DNA from: Falsirhodobacter halotolerans
GTDB lineage: Bacteria; Pseudomonadota; Alphaproteobacteria; Rhodobacterales; Rhodobacteraceae
Assembly: GCF_022899245.1 (NCBI RefSeq)
Contig: NZ_JALJAZ010000001.1
Coordinates: forward strand, 2,267,001 to 2,331,000
Length of the DNA: 64,000 bases
Direction of reading: 5' to 3'
In this document: positions 60,883-64,000 of the stretch, piece after piece
Position numbering within the stretch: position 1 is the first letter of the stretch
Layout: every line of letters begins with the position of its first letter
Program-made: the position numbers and the translations under genes
Notes under the pieces: generated by a model
The model's database searches: none
Told to the model about the DNA's origin: nothing
What the model saw: only the letters and a program-made list of their open reading frames with translations

Positions 60883-61917
60883 ATGTCGGTTCAGGTCCTG
60901 TCCGCCCTGCGGCTGGCGCATTTCCGCAACCACGCGGCGGCCCGCATGGCGTTCGACGGGCGGCCCGTGGCGCTTGTCGGGCCGAACGGCGCAGGCAAGA
61001 CCAATCTTCTGGAAGCGATCTCCCTCCTGTCCCCCGGCCGCGGTCTGCGCCGCGCGGGGGCGGAGGATTTTGTGCAGGCGGGCACCGGACACGGCTGGAA
61101 AATCGCCGCCACCGCGCTGGACCACGATCTGGAAACCCAAAGTCTTGCCCATGAACCACGGCAGGTCCGCATCGATGGCAAGGCCGCCCCGCAAAACGCC
61201 CTGTCCCGCATTCTGCGTCAGGTCTGGCTGGTGCCCGCGATGGACCGGCTGTGGATCGAAGGGGCTGAGGGGCGGCGGCGGTTCCTGGACCGCATGACGC
61301 TCAGCTTCATCCCCGATCATGCCGAGGCGGTGCTGACCTATGAAAAGGCCATGCGCGACCGCAACCGCCTGCTGCGGGACGAGGTGGCGGATGCCGGTTG
61401 GTATGAGGCGCTCGAGGCGCAGATGGCCCCCGCCGCCACCGCCATCGCCGCCAATCGCGCGCATACGCTGGATCGGCTGGACGCGGCGCAGGCGGGGGAT
61501 TTCCCGCGCGCCGACCTGACGATCACCGACGGAACGGGCGACTGGCCCGCCCTGTGGGCCGAGGGGCGGCGGCGCGACATGGCGGCGGGGCGCACGCTGG
61601 CGGGGCCGCACCGCGCCGATCTGACGGCGACCTATGCCGCGAAATCCATGCCCGCCGCCCAATGTTCCACGGGAGAGCAGAAGGCGCTGCTCCTGTCGCT
61701 GATCCTCGCCAATGCCCGCGCGCTGGCGGCGGACGGCACGCCCCCCGTTCTGCTGCTGGACGAGGTGGCGGCCCATCTGGACGCGGACCGTCGTGCCGCC
61801 CTTTACGACACGCTGTGCGATCTGGCGGGGCATACGTTCATGACCGGCACCGGCGCGGAACTGTTTGACAGCCTTGGATCCCGCGCGCAGATTTTTCAGA
61901 TCGGAGGTGCTCCATGA
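60883..61917 (+). CDS. recF: DNA repair and recombination protein RecF
   Basis: A 344-residue SMC-like ATPase that loads RecA at gaps with RecO and RecR. Walker A GPNGAGKTN (about residues 33-41), signature motif STGEQKALLLSL and Walker B LLLDEVAAHLD are intact. It is a little shorter than the enteric protein (about 357). The stop overlaps a VOC-family gene (ATGA). Confidence 0.95.
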   Translation: MSVQVLSALRLAHFRNHAAARMAFDGRPVALVGPNGAGKTNLLEAISLLSPGRGLRRAGAEDFVQAGTGHGWKIAATALDHDLETQSLAHEPRQVRIDGKAAPQNALSRILRQVWLVPAMDRLWIEGAEGRRRFLDRMTLSFIPDHAEAVLTYEKAMRDRNRLLRDEVADAGWYEALEAQMAPAATAIAANRAHTLDRLDAAQAGDFPRADLTITDGTGDWPALWAEGRRRDMAAGRTLAGPHRADLTATYAAKSMPAAQCSTGEQKALLLSLILANARALAADGTPPVLLLDEVAAHLDADRRAALYDTLCDLAGHTFMTGTGAELFDSLGSRAQIFQIGGAP

Positions 61918-62336
61918 TTCCGAAGCGCGTGACCCTGATCACACTCGGCGTGGCCGACCTTGTGGCGGCGAAGGCCTTCTATGCCCGCCTGGGATGGACC
62001 CCGAAGCAAGAGGCGGAGGGCGTCGCCTTCTTCCAGCTGAACGGGATGGCCCTTGCCCTGTTCGGGCGTGACGATCTGGCGACGGATCAGGGCCGCGCGG
62101 GCGTGACGCTGGGCACCGGGGCCATCACGCTGGCGCAGAACTTCGCCACCGTGGCGGAGGTGGACGCCGCCTTCGACGCCGCTTTGTCCGCCGGGGCGAC
62201 CCCGTTGAAACGGCCCGTGACGGCGGACTGGGGCGGGTATTCCGGCTATTGGGCCGACCCGGACGGCCATGTGTGGGAAGTGGCGATGAACCCGTTCTGG
62301 CCGCTGGACGACGATGGCGGCCTGACCCTGCCGTAG
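61914..62336 (+). CDS. VOC/glyoxalase-fold protein
   Basis: A 140-residue protein with two beta-alpha-beta-beta-beta units of the vicinal oxygen chelate fold (ITLGVADLVAAKAFYARLGW...GYWADPDGHVWEVAMNP). The first typical metal histidine position holds threonine, so it may not be a metalloenzyme. Overlaps recF by four bases, between recF and gyrB. Substrate unknown. Confidence 0.85.
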   Translation: MIPKRVTLITLGVADLVAAKAFYARLGWTPKQEAEGVAFFQLNGMALALFGRDDLATDQGRAGVTLGTGAITLAQNFATVAEVDAAFDAALSAGATPLKRPVTADWGGYSGYWADPDGHVWEVAMNPFWPLDDDGGLTLP

Positions 62337-62360
62337 CGCCTTAAAAATACCCCCTGACGC

Positions 62361-62389
62361 GTGACATTGCCGCCCCCGCCGGATATAAA
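62361..62389 (+). promoter_or_regulatory. gyrB promoter
   Basis: GTGACA (62361-62366) and TATAAA (62384-62389) are separated by 17 bases, 28 bases before the gyrB start. This is the best sigma-70-type promoter in the window. Confidence 0.7.
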
Positions 62390-62411
62390 TCCGGGACAAG
62401 ATAAGGGGTAG

Positions 62412-64000
<1,589 letters not shown>

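Noticed and set aside
58184-61159. A 991-codon open frame on the minus strand opposite dnaA and dnaN
   Set aside because: Same cause; dnaA and dnaN are unmistakable on the plus strand and the antisense product shows no domain or signal.

Overview
This window is a stretch of a GC-rich alphaproteobacterial chromosome, very probably from the Rhodobacteraceae/Paracoccaceae (Rhodobacter-Roseobacter group). Supporting points are the ubiB-ubiE-mutM-rpsT-dnaA-dnaN-recF-gyrB order, the lysA/DUF4175/ftsEX/plsC block, an alphaproteobacterial flagellar set with flaF, flbT, a DUF1217 protein, motE and a separate rod-binding CheL/FlgJ-type protein, and possible CtrA-type sites at flagellar promoters. I cannot assign a genus from sequence alone. 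I see no rRNA or tRNA genes, insertion sequences, prophage or CRISPR. Both ends cut genes: ETF-ubiquinone oxidoreductase at the left and gyrB at the right.

Region 1 (1-18015) is housekeeping: ETF-QO end, a secreted TPR protein, ispE, a long-chain polyprenyl diphosphate synthase, a tRNA-type methyltransferase, an EAL phosphodiesterase, tag, a TlpA-like thioredoxin, argH, two tiny lipoproteins, lysA, a DUF4175-type membrane protein, a zinc-ribbon membrane protein, ftsE-ftsX, plsC, a PPOX-family flavoprotein and accA. Region 2 (18016-22038) starts with a non-coding stretch holding a candidate small RNA. It continues with a three-gene D-amino-acid operon (dgcN, dgcA, D-amino-acid aminotransferase) that runs head-on into an N-formylglutamate amidohydrolase-type gene. 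Region 3 (22171-30641) holds pyk, rpmI-rplT, pheS-yrhK-pheT, panB-panC and an L,D-transpeptidase lipoprotein.

Region 4 (30744-54286) is a contiguous flagellar island of 32 genes in alternating transcription units: fliF-fliH-fliN-fliP (-), fliL to motA and a large unknown periplasmic protein (+), sltF-flhA-fliR-flhB (+), flgB-flgC-fliE-fliQ-flgF-flgG-flgA-flgH-fliL2 (-), fliI (+), fliC-flaF-flbT-DUF1217 (-), cheL plus a small gene (-), and fliK-flgD (+). It supplies the export gate, MS ring, rod, L ring, hook cap, filament and one stator subunit. fliG, fliM, motB, flgE, flgI, flgK and flgL are not in the window. Region 5 (54283-64000) is the ubiquinone and DNA replication/repair block.

Two architectural features stand out. 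Same-strand neighbours are very often coupled by ATGA/GTGA overlaps. Nine convergent gene pairs meet with their stop codons overlapping or nearly touching, four of them in one shared four-base YTAR word, which leaves no room for terminators. The best candidates for undescribed biology are the 682-residue periplasmic flagellar protein with a CxxCH motif, the panB hairpin that buries its ribosome-binding site, and the candidate small RNA upstream of accA.
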